Source: Arthrinium phaeospermum (Eukaryota; Ascomycota; Sordariomycetes; Amphisphaeriales; Apiosporaceae). Taken from it: a stretch of DNA of 64,000 bases. The DNA lies in assembly GCA_006503535.1 (NCBI GenBank), contig QYRS01000004.1:682001-746000 (forward strand), read 5' to 3'. This document shows, one piece after another, positions 55,964 to 64,000 of the stretch (position 1 is the stretch's first letter; each line of letters begins with the position of its first letter). The position numbers were made by a program, and so were the translations under genes. The notes beneath the pieces were generated by a model that was not told the DNA's origin, did not search any database, and worked only from the letters and a program-made list of their open reading frames with translations.

Positions 55964-56563
55964 TCAGCTTACTTCCTGTGCTTCTGGCCTTTCTTGTCTC
56001 TCCTGCGTGGGTGGTGGTGTTAAGGGATCACTTACTGCATTCTCCTTGGTCTCATTCTCCTGAGACGGGCCACTCTCTGTCTCGGTCTGCCTGGCGCTGC
56101 GTGTGACGCGGCGGGCAGGGGTGGCGGCCTGGGCAGTGGGAGCCTGGGCAACGGGGGCCTGGGTAGCGGCGGCGTTTACACCGTTGTCGGAGCCCAGACT
56201 CTTGGCGAAGTCTGCCTTGCTTACGCCAATCTCCGCCAGGAACTTGTCTCGCGCCTTCTCGAAGCGCTGCCTAGAGAAAAGGACGGCTCTGGTTAGGATG
56301 ACTGGCCCAAATCGCGAATGGAAGGTGCAAATCTTTCGCATTCATCAAGATAATTGAAGACGAGGTAGATCGACGAAGGAGTAGGAAATGACTTGGCCGA
56401 GTCGTCAGTGATGCTTCGGTTGGCACCGATTTCCTTCCAATCGCTCATCCGGAACCCAGGACGCATAGTGCCGATCATTGCTACCATTGTCTTCTCCTTC
56501 TCGGTCAAGGGCGCATTGCTGTCGGCCTTGACGGCGTTGCCGGACTTGTTGGGGGTAGGCGGA
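55964..56563 (-). pseudogene. Array copy E: damaged 5' splice site and lost start codon
   Basis: Closest to copy F: LTEKEKTMVAMIGTMRPGF, DWKEIGANRSITDDSAK, then exon 2 (56270-55964) QRFEKARDKFLAEIGVSKADFAKSL. The tail is Ala/Thr-rich with RRVTRSARQTE and ends AQEVS. Two defects are visible. First, the exon 1 donor reads GCCAA|GTCATTTCC where F has GCAAA|GTAAGTCATTCC, so four bases including the GTAAG core are gone. Second, the leader equivalent to MADTPN has no ATG; just upstream the sequence becomes unrelated and ends in a poly(A) tract on the plus strand. A start further up (56676) exists only through the foreign DNA. Probably a pseudogene, though the exon frames are intact. Confidence 0.6.
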
Positions 56564-56766
56564 TTCGCGCGTAGAGGTTGCTGGGACAGGAGCTTCCTCC
56601 ATCCTCGTGGCGACTTGTACCTTATCAAGGAAATGGGGTCCTTAATTTTGTCACGCAATGTTTGGATTTCAGACATTTGACTGAAAACGAAAAGGAAAGT
56701 TTCCAGCTCATGATTGCTGGATCACAACTCAATAAAGCTCGAAAAAAAAAAAAAAAAAAAAAAAAA
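56564..56766 (+). mobile_element. Short poly(A)-tailed insertion (retroposon or processed transcript)
   Basis: A 25-nt A run (56742-56766) follows AATAAA at 56731-56736 by five bases, the layout of a polyadenylated cDNA. The roughly 180 nt before it are unrelated to the other array copies and end at the position where copy E should have its start codon. No clear target-site duplication was found by eye, and the parent is unknown. Confidence 0.5.
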
Positions 56767-56973
56767 GGCGTGATGACAGAAATTGATGTATTCTGTCTAC
56801 TGTCTAGCTACTAGGTTTATTATGGGTGCTGTTGTTACCACATACTGCCATCTGATCTTCAAGATGAGCTCCCTGAAAAACCCTTTGCACAATGCCCGAA
56901 TCCCAGTCGAGTAAAAGGCCATCGTCGTTCTTGAAACGAGCTAGTTGTCATTCTAGAAAAGAACAGTTAGCCC

Positions 56974-57385
56974 CTACGCCTTTTTCTCATCGTCCTGGTC
57001 CTCGTCCGCCTCCTCTTCTTTTCTCCCGTTCTTGATCATGGGCGGTTTCACGAAGGGGTCACTCACAGCCTCATTGCCTTCCTTGACGTTGCTCTCTGGG
57101 TCGGTCTCGGCGTTTGCGACCTTGCGGGCTCGCTTAGGAGCGGGCGGATAAGGAATGTTCTCTTCGTCTTGGCCATCCTCGTCGTCGTGGGGAACGGATC
57201 GTTTGGGGCTACTCTGGGCGTCTTGGCAGTGCCGGCGTGCAGAACGGGTGGCCGAGGCGGAGAGGTTGCTGGTGGAGGGGCCGCAGACGGGGGCATCGCT
57301 GGCGCCGTGGTTCTGGCTGCCGTATCGGAGTTGATGTTCATGGGCGTCTTCCTTCACAAACTTATCTCGGCGCTTCTCATTGCCT
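56974..57385 (-). pseudogene. Array relic G: exon 2 only
   Basis: After a TAG acceptor (57387-57386) the frame reads EKRRDKFVKEDAHEHQ, like the start of exon 2 in E and F. It continues through SPKRSVPHDDEDGQDEENIPY (the KRAxP-acidic-P motif), KRARKVANAE and EAVSDPFVKPP to an acidic end. No exon 1 helical domain exists upstream, because the 3' end of relic H begins only about 105 nt away. It is therefore a 5'-truncated copy, unless it uses a distant unrelated first exon. Confidence 0.6.
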
Positions 57386-57490
57386 CTATGTAGTCTAGCT
57401 TATTGCCCCACCACTAGGGTGTGCATCCAGTCTTCGACCGTAGCATACCAAATTCAACTAAGCGTCTGCCCCCATCTTTGACAGCATTGC

Positions 57491-57865
57491 TTAGTGATCT
57501 TTGTAGAGCATAATAGTCAGCTTACTTCTGGCTTTCTTCGTCTTGCTGGGGATGGGAGTTCTGCTATTCTGGTCTTTGGGCGAATTCGCAGGGTCACTCA
57601 CAGCCTGATCGTCTTCCTTGACGTCGTTCTTTGGATTGGAGGTGGAGCTCCGGGTGGTGCTGCGGGCTGTCCAGGCCCGTGTACTACTGGCTGGGGGAGT
57701 AATGTAGTCGTCACTATCGTCGTTGTGATGGACGGCTCGTTTAGAGCCACTTGCGGAGGTTTTGGTGTTGGGCATTGCCTGATCCGGCATGGGCTCGTCG
57801 CAGCTGATGTCATCGAAGTCATGAAAGCTTTGGGGTATCTTGCCGAGCGATTGCAGAAGTCGGTA
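57491..57865 (-). pseudogene. Array relic H: exon 2 only
   Basis: From a TTGTAG acceptor the frame gives YRLLQSLGKIPQSFHDFDD, a shortened equivalent of the exon 2 start. It then has GSKRAVHHNDDSDDYITPPAS (motif present), a Ser/Thr-rich part and QAVSDPANSPKDQNSRTPIP. No helical first exon is found in the 350 nt upstream before copy F. A truncated copy like G. Confidence 0.55.
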
Positions 57866-58219
57866 CTACAATTAGTAAATAAAAGTAAAGGTTACCGTTT
57901 TATCAGATAAAACGTGAAGAGGGGAACTGAACCGACAGAGGAGATTCTAGAGTTGTGCTTTCTTTCTCCAAGAGCTGAATTATGCGACCAGAAAAGATTT
58001 CAGAAAACTTATGAAAGTGGTGAGATGATGAAATTGATTCATTTCTGTCTGCTTACTACGCCTCAGGGCCATCGTGTGCTGTCGTCCCATAGCATCAGTA
58101 AGCCCTCCGAATGAACCACATAATCTATCGTACAAACACCCTCCTTCGTCTCGAGCCCAGTAGTAACCATATCTTACTTTCCCTTCATAGAATCAAGAGT
58201 TAGCTTACTTCCTGTGCTT

Positions 58220-58738
58220 CTAGTATTCCTTGTCTTCCCGCACTTGTTGTTGTATAAAGGGATTACTTACTGCCTGGTCGTTGTTCTCAACCTCCTGCTC
58301 GGCAGACAGGCCACCTTCGGCCTGGGAAGCGGGGGCCTGGGCGGTGGCGGCGGCATTGGCACTGCTGCCTTCGATAAGATTCTTTGCGAAGTCTTCGCGG
58401 CTCACACCAATTTCCTTCAGGAACTTGTTCCTGTCCTTCTCAAAGCGCTGCCTAGAGACAACGAGGGCTATGGTCAGCATAACTCAAACTCGCAATTGGA
58501 AGCTGCAAGTAATTTGCTATCATCAAGGCAATTCGACTTGGGGCAGGGAAAGGAAGGGGAAGGGAATGACTTACTTTGCCTGGTTAGGAGTGATGCTTCG
58601 GAGACGACCAATTTCATTCCACCCGCCCATTTGGAAGCCGGGACGCAGAGTGCCGATCATGGCCATCATCGTCTTCTCTTGCTCGGTGAGGGACGCATTG
58701 GTGTTGGACTGCGACGGCTGGTTAGGCGTGTCGGCCAT
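58220..58738 (-). CDS. Array copy F: Myb/SANT-like protein
   Basis: Exons 58738-58575 and 58451-58220 join in phase to 131 residues. The start is MADTPNQPSQSNTNASLTEQEK. The helical unit reads TMMAMIGTLRPGF, then GGWNEIGRLRSITPNQAK, and the intron donor is GCAAA|GTAAGTC. Exon 2 opens QRFEKDRNKFLKEIGVSREDF. The tail is Ala/Gln-rich and ends NDQAVSNPFIQQQVREDKEY. The codons of VS are GTAAGT, which could act as a second donor. Removing 59 nt to a CACAG acceptor gives the ending EVS, identical to copy E. Splice sites and frame are intact, so it is probably active. Confidence 0.72.
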
Positions 58739-59519
58739 CTTGACAGGTAGTTGCAGTGCCCTTTGCTGCAATGAGACGAGTTTGTATGGGGCTGGATGTA
58801 TGATGTACTGGGCGAGGGAAAAGGGAAAGTAACGCTCGGAGTTGGTATCAGTGCCACAACTTTTTCCAACCAAGAGTCGACCTGGATGATCAAAAAAAGT
58901 TGGATGTTCACTGTGTGGTGAAATTCCGATTGGAGGGGGAGAGAAAGGGCCTTTTTGTAGGTGCGGTTGCTAGCAGGTGCTACTGAGAATCAGCCAAATA
59001 GTGGGTACGCCGAATTGAGGTTTAATTAATTCTTATAGCATGAATTAAAAATGTATTTCAGTACCGTAGTTTCTATACATGTTTAATTCACGTTTCCTTC
59101 ACCGTCTATAAAAGATATTTAGGTGGTCCCCAGAACATAGCAGCGAACGAAGTGGTGTTTCCTTGTCCCGCCCTCTGCTGAAAGTGCGCGAGGGTCATAC
59201 CAGGTATTTATAGTAAAAGAAGTCAGTGACTGTAAAGCCATATCCAATTTCGCACAACACCTGGCAGACAGAGGTATCAAACCAGCAATATACATAACTG
59301 ATAGGTAGCAAAGAAGAGACAAGTGCATCTAGAATAATTATAATTCATGTCTCTATCATGTACAATCGCAGTGGTCTGTCTTGTGGCTAGGCTTGAATGC
59401 GATCTTATGGATCAAGCCTTTCATATCGCCAGATTTCTATCGTAGAGCAGACCAAAAAACACTCTCGTACTCGTACAAATTCATCTCCAGATCTAAGGAA
59501 ACGACCAACGAGTCATCGC
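58739..59519. promoter_or_regulatory. Upstream region of copy F
   Basis: GCCTTTTTGTA at 58949-58959 is 211 nt before the start. It is followed by GCTACTGAGAATCAGCCAAA, also present upstream of copy A in near-identical form. The leader GTTGCAG and TGCTGCAATGAGA match copies A and B. Confidence 0.45.
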
Positions 59520-60534
59520 TTAACCCTCCTCCTCAGGTTCCTCGCCGGGGAGGTACTGGCCAGGGTGCTCAAGATACCATTTGCGGCGAGCCTCCATCAG
59601 CCACCACTCGCTGTAAACAGCAGACATCGGCGCCTGACGAGCAAGCCGCTCCCTCATCTCATCCACCTCCTCGGGCGAGAGGGCAAGGAACGATTCGGAT
59701 TCAGCCGGAGACGGGCTTCGGCGTGAAGGACTGGCCGGGCCAGTCTCGTCATCAGCCTCTTCGGCGGTGGCTCGACGCTTCGAGGCGGTAGGCGTCTCCT
59801 CAGCGGTGGGCGTCTCCTCGGCGGCCTTTCGCTTGGGAGCGGAACGAGTGGCGGCGTTGTCGAAACCGGGAGGGGGGACCTGCTCGGGGACCTCATTGGT
59901 AGTCTGGGAAGCTCGGGGACTACCAATGCCTCTGGCAACACGCTGTCGCTGGGCGCGAGGGCGAGATTGCGAGGGGCGGTCTGGCTGGGACGAGGGTGTC
60001 GGAGGGCCGGGACGTCGTCACCGTCGTCCAACTCGTCGTCGTCGTCATCGAGGACGGGGGCAGCTCGTTTGTTGGTTCGGCGGGGGGTGGGGTTGCCGCT
60101 CTTGCCGCCGCGGTTTCGTGGCTTATAGGTAGCCGGGGTCGGAACTTCGATCTTGGTGAACTCGACGAACTTCTCCTCCGTCTCAGCCCAATGTTTCCTG
60201 TAGGTAAAAGCAGCGCGTCTCATTAGACTTTCTTTCCCTTGTCAAGCCATGTAGTATGTAAGGTCTGTGGTGAGAAATAATCTCTACAGGGCACCGGAGG
60301 TAACGCGAGAAGACGATTGGAGGTCGAAAGGGTGGATGAAACTCACTTGACAGCGTCAACGCTCATGCCGCGCGTGCGCGCAATGAAAGCCCATTGCTCG
60401 GCATTGATGCCGTCAGCCCCGTACAAACGATTGATCTCAGCTAAGAGCTTTGTTCTATCGCTCAATTTGATGGGTGACTCCTTGCCCTCATCACCCTTGC
60501 TGGGCTTGTCGTTCTTGTTGTTGTCATCGGCCAT
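59520..60534 (-). CDS. Array copy I: Myb/SANT-like protein with a 1-nt deletion
   Basis: Exon 1 60534-60347 gives MADDNNKNDKPSKGDEGKE and the helical unit EQWAFIARTRGMSVDAVK with a phase-2 GTGAGT donor. Exon 2 starts at 60197 with KHWAETEEKFVEF. The motif TNKRAAPVLDDDDDELDDGDDVP lies at about 60060-59995. Just after it (GTCCCGG) the homologous reading changes frame. One added C gives DDVPGPPTPSSQ, continuing through PKRKAAEETPTAEE, SKRRATAEEADDE and the block LSPEEVDEMRERLARQ, then EWWLMEARRKWYLEHPGQYL, which matches copy C, to TAA at 59520. Total length plus one base is 289 codons. The gene is either a fresh frameshift or an assembly error in a C run. Confidence 0.7.
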
Positions 60535-61109
60535 GTTGACCGATTTTGGGAACTGAAGTGAGAAGGGATCCGGTGGGAATGATGAGATCTCTAAAGGGGG
60601 AAGCAAGAGGGTGTGCTATGCCAGACTCGAGTGTGAAATAGCAAAAGCAAAGGATGTTGTGTCACTGCCAGTAGCAAATTACTTTTTACTACCAGCAAAG
60701 CGAGGCGTGAACTGGTAATGTTGCACACAAGTGGAAAAGTCCCAAGCTCAGGAAAAGCTGCAACCTTTATGTGTGGTGGGGTGACTTGGTACGGCTCAAC
60801 AATCAGTAGCAGTAATGGGATCTTACTGCTATAGAAGTAGAAGGTGGGGTACTAAGCCTAATGTGGAGAAACAACAAGCACAGTAGCCGTACCTCCTGCT
60901 ATGTTCTTTGCTCTAGTGAGTTGACTTGGTACAGTTAAAGGTTGAGCAGCAGTACTGGCCTCTTACTGCTAGGGAAGCTCCTTGCTAAGGTGGGGGGAAC
61001 CGAAGAGAACTGAACGACACAGGTAGAACAAATCAGTAGAGGCCTGTAAGAGCAAAGCTGTCTTGGGGCATTCAACGTTGGCTAGTAGACTCAGCCTATC
61101 CAGGGCAGT
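60535..61109. repeat. Upstream region of copy I with internal repeats
   Basis: It shares blocks with the upstream region of copy C. A unit of about 130 nt occurs twice in diverged form: TGACTTGGTAC, AGCAGTA, TCTTACTGCTA at about 60781-60836, and again at about 60919-60975. A more distant relative lies at about 53790-53845. Confidence 0.5.
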
Positions 61110-61427
61110 TTAACAGTATCTGATAACAGAACCCCTCCTAGCTTCACGATCTTGTTGTATAATCCCTTCCAGCTGGGGGAAATGAGGTATCAAGTGACAT
61201 CGGCTACTCAGTATCAGTCGAGATAGCAGCTGTAGTATGTTCCCAATCGTTCCCGTCCTCGATCTTGCTATGGTCTGATGCTCAGATGCCGCGGGCGGTG
61301 GCCAGGACAGGAGTGAACGCAAAGAAACTGCCTTCATCAACTTAGAACTTTCTCGTCCTTGGCGGCCGTTTCTATCGCTGGTCTCAGCAACAGGGACGTT
61401 ACTGACAGTCTTTTCATCATGCTCCAT
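61110..61427 (-). pseudogene. Array relic J: degraded tail fragment
   Basis: MEHDEKTVSNVPVAETSDRN, then GRQGRESSKL, resembles the tail segment EGNEAVSDPFVKPPMIKNGR of relic G and the VSxP stretch of F and H. The helical domain and KRAxP motif are missing. It is probably the remains of a further copy between I and K. Confidence 0.4.
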
Positions 61428-61806
61428 GGCCTTGCCGGCTTGCTACGTACTAGGTAAGTATGTGACTGCTTTGACTGCTGACCGAGTAAGTTCTGAAGAT
61501 AAGTGTATAGAGCAGAAGCATTGGGGCAGCAATTGCTTCATTATGCTAGGGTGTTCAATAAAATGCGAAAGGAAGACAAGACACATGAATCGATGTAAGT
61601 GCAGCAAATTATGGATTCTTGGGGCTCTTTCAATTCTGCATAGCTGTGATGTCTCAGAATTTCGTAAATTCAGCCTGCTTATTTAAAGCATCATGACATG
61701 TCCCTCCAGTAGAATCCCCGCTCCATGCTATGATTCCATGCTCGCACCCTTTCGCGACTGAATCTTTGTGCTTCGTGCTGTCCGCTTGGGACGGGCCAGC
61801 ACACTC

Positions 61807-62239
61807 TTAACCATGGTGTCGACGCTTGCCATCGTGTCGACGCTTGATAATCGGCTGAGTTCGGAGTTCGTCCTTGGCAACAGCAGCGAGGTAGGTATCC
61901 TTCATCTGACAAAATCGCATCCTGTATGCAAAGGAGGATGCTGTTAGTCATTTCTCGAAAGGTTGTAGCAAGGATATGTGAAAGGCAATGCAATGATCTT
62001 CAGACCGCAATGAAAATAACGCCAAGATGCGTCCTGAGTGAAAAGGTAGATGTAACTTACTTTGCGTTGGCCTCACTCATGCCAGACATGGTTGCGATTT
62101 CGGCCCAGTCGCTGACTCTTGAAGCAGTGGTAGGGTCTTCAGTGTCAGGAACGGAATTCAAAATGGCCTTCGCGACTTTGAGCTGTTCGTACATGCCGAC
62201 GTATGTGGCATTGTCGGGGTTGTTTGACTCGTCAGCCAT
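61807..62239 (-). CDS. Array copy K: shortest Myb/SANT-like protein
   Basis: Exons 62239-62061 and 61921-61807 join in phase to 97 residues. The leader MADESNNPDNATYVGMYEQL leads to the helical unit KAILNSV, then SDWAEIATMSGMSEANAK and the phase-2 donor GCAAA|GTAAGTT. Exon 2 is brief: MRFCQMKDTYLAAVAKDEL then a strongly basic end (IIKRRHDGKRRHHG) and TAA. The acidic tail and KRAxP motif are absent, so this copy is nearly the bare domain with a basic patch. Counterpart of copy D by position and 5' DNA. Confidence 0.68.
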
Positions 62240-62815
62240 AGTGTCGGTTGGTGTGGTTTATTGCAAAAGAAAGCAATATGTGCTACGCGATGTGTAACCG
62301 TGAAAGCGCAGTATGAGAATGTAGATATGCCAATGCGATTGCGTGCAATGGTGAGAAGTAACGATGGAGATGAAAAGGTAGGGAGCTGTATCAGAAGAGA
62401 CTGTCGGCAAGACCTTTTTTGTAGCGGCTGGGGAAAAGCTCAGTGGCAGGTTTGCAATTAGAAGAAATTGCTTGCTCAATGGTAATTGTGAAATAAACAA
62501 GCCCTATCAAGCTGCCAGATTTGTTTCTGCTGAGCTCCCTCGTATGTGTCACGGCAGGAGAGAAAGAGGCATCAGATGCGAGAGACAAATTCACAGAGTA
62601 CAGTCATATAAAAGCAAACCCAAGATCTCATCGGGAAAGCAATATCGTGGTGTAACGACGCCATCCATCTTCATTCATCTCATATCTGTTGATCTATTTG
62701 TACAGTGGTGATTCATCTAGCAGCTGCCCTGAGTTTGCAGTGCAGCGGAATCTACCCTAATGTTACAGTCACCATTCAGTCACCTCTATGCTATCCGCAG
62801 GATCGAGAGTGCGAC
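62240..62815. promoter_or_regulatory. Upstream region of copy K
   Basis: ACCTTTTTTGTA at 62412-62423 lies 173 nt before the start, a variant of the word in A, B and F. GCATCAGATGCGAGAGAC at 62569-62586 repeats the sequence beyond copy D. Confidence 0.45.
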
Positions 62816-64000
62816 TTAGATGTCGTTCTCCTCGGACGATTCCTCTCCCTTTCCATCCTCCTGGTGCTCCTCCTGGTTCTCACCCTGGTGCTCCTCCTGC
62901 TCACTGGGAGAGGCAAACTCGGGAGGAATGGGCCAAGGCATAGAAATGCCCCACTCGCGTTGAGCGAGGCTGGACTGCGCGCGAGCCACCCCGAGGCGAC
63001 GGGCTTCCTGGTGCATCCCAGCCTCTCCCTGTTGAGCCGCAGCGCCGGCAGGACTGAAAGGGCCAGGGACGATGGCAGGAAGGCCCTGCTGACGGTTACG
63101 GGTCGGGGCTCGAGTCTGAGGGGCACTCTCCTCCTGTGCCTGCTTGGCGGTTGCCTTCGTCTTGGGCTTCTTCGTCATGGGCTTCTTGGCAGAGGCCTTG
63201 GCATTGTCATCATCCTCGGGTGCAGCACGCTTCTTGCCGCGCTGCTGCTTGGCTGGGGATGAGGCTTGGCGGGTGATAGACGTATCCTTGTCGTCCTGCT
63301 CATCGTTCTCCTCGGTCAGGGTGCTTCGGGCATGTTGGGTGTTTCGGGTCTTTCTGGCCACAGTGCGGGCGGGGCGCGGAAGGGCAGGAGCGGTCATGGT
63401 TGCGTTGTTGTGAGAAGGAACGTCCTCACCGTCGTCACCGTCATCGATCTCTTGATCTTCGCTAGGGACCGGGCGGGATCGTCTGGGGTGCCGGTTGCTG
63501 CCAGTCTGCAAGACGCCCTGGTTTCCGCTTGCATTGTTGCCGGACTGGAGGGCCTTGAGTCTCTGGTCTCCACTTGCCTTGTTGCCGCGCTGGCGGGGCT
63601 TAATTTGAGCGGGCGGTGGGGGAGGACCAGCGGTATCGCGCTTATAGTGTCTCTTCTCTGCACCGAATCGCTGTCTGTGAACGCGGTGAACCGTTTGTTA
63701 GCTCATGTCCTTCATCTTTGCCAGGCCCTTTGTGATTAAATGTATCGTGTACAGCATGATGACACGACGGGATGGCAAAACAACATGTGTCGGCACCTCA
63801 AGTGAACGTCCTAGGTAGCAAACCAGTTGGTGTGGGTAACTCGAAAAACATTAACTTACTTGGCAGTGGCCTGGCTGAAGCCTGTGTCCCCCGAAATCTT
63901 GTCCCAATGCTTGACTCGGAAGTGACCTTCAAGATTATATTTCATGATGGTCATGCAGAGCTTATTCTGCTGCTTCAGGAATTTAATCTCGCGTCTGGCT
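62816..64000 (-). CDS. Array copy L: Myb/SANT-like protein, 5' end outside window
   Basis: Exon 1 enters from the right edge and ends at 63860: REIKFLKQQNKLCMTIMKYN, then KHWDKISGDTGFSQATAK with donor GCCAA|GTAAGTT. Exon 2 (63674-62816) opens QRFGAEKRHYKRDTAGPPPP, then repeats a short unit (GNKASGDQ, GNNASGNQ). Two versions of the motif follow: RRSRPVPSEDQEIDDGDDGEDVPS near 63470 and GKKRAAPEDDDNAKASAKK near 63230. Lys/Ala-rich basic patches (KKPMTKKPKTKATAK) and a Glu/Gln-rich end (EEHQGENQEEHQEDGKGEE) complete the longest visible tail, about 285 residues for exon 2. Frame and splice sites are intact. Confidence 0.7.

Noticed and set aside
59767..60132. Plus-strand ORFs over array copy I
   Set aside because: They are antisense to the KRAxP motif and helical block of copy I.
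49368..64000. CRISPR array or transposon-borne array
   Set aside because: The repeats are diverged genes with introns, there are no short identical repeats with spacers, and no transposase or reverse transcriptase is seen.

Overview
The window is nuclear DNA of a filamentous ascomycete, most likely a Sordariomycete. Genes are split by short (about 50-100 nt) GT-AG introns, lie on both strands with no operons, and include families typical of Pezizomycotina: a microbial-type terpene synthase, P450s, a Pth11-like rhodopsin-fold membrane protein, a NACHT-WD40 NLR-like protein, DUF4238 and small secreted cysteine-rich proteins. No database search was possible. Names come from motifs read in the translation, and exon borders were placed by eye from splice consensus and phase.

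Region 1 (0.1-15 kb) looks like a small terpenoid cluster. A sesquiterpene-synthase-type gene (-) and a P450 (+) share a divergent promoter. They are followed by a rhodopsin-fold membrane protein (-), a second P450 (+, one frameshift), an AIF/AMID-like FAD oxidoreductase (+), an unrecognised 408-residue protein (-) and a second FAD oxidoreductase with a mitochondrial-type N-terminus (-).

Region 2 (16-41.5 kb) is mixed. In order it holds a small secreted 8-Cys protein, a fructosamine-kinase-like gene (-), a badly broken hexokinase-family pseudogene (-), a long alpha/beta-hydrolase (SesB-like)-NACHT-WD40 gene (+, one frameshift), a SAM methyltransferase, a secreted GH17 glucanase (-), a GNAT acetyltransferase, a second small secreted 8-Cys protein, a damaged DUF4238 gene, a PfkB sugar kinase (-) and an Hst2-like sirtuin (-).

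Region 3 (41.5-49.3 kb) is gene-poor, with coding relics, a tRNA-like relic and one RRM-like gene interrupted by an in-frame stop.

Region 4 (49.4-64 kb, running off the right edge) is the most unusual part. It is a head-to-tail array, all on the minus strand, of about nine structurally intact and three decayed copies of one two-exon family. Exon 1 encodes a short helical domain of Myb/SANT type and always ends in -K at a phase-2 intron. Exon 2 starts Q-R-[FY] and continues as a disordered tail, often with a KRAxP-acidic-DGD-VP motif. Two gene trios (B-C-D and F-I-K below) with their flanks appear to be copies of each other, so the array grew by block duplication.

Four genes in different parts of the window each need exactly one extra base to be read through. 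This suggests either recent decay or residual homopolymer deletions in the assembly.
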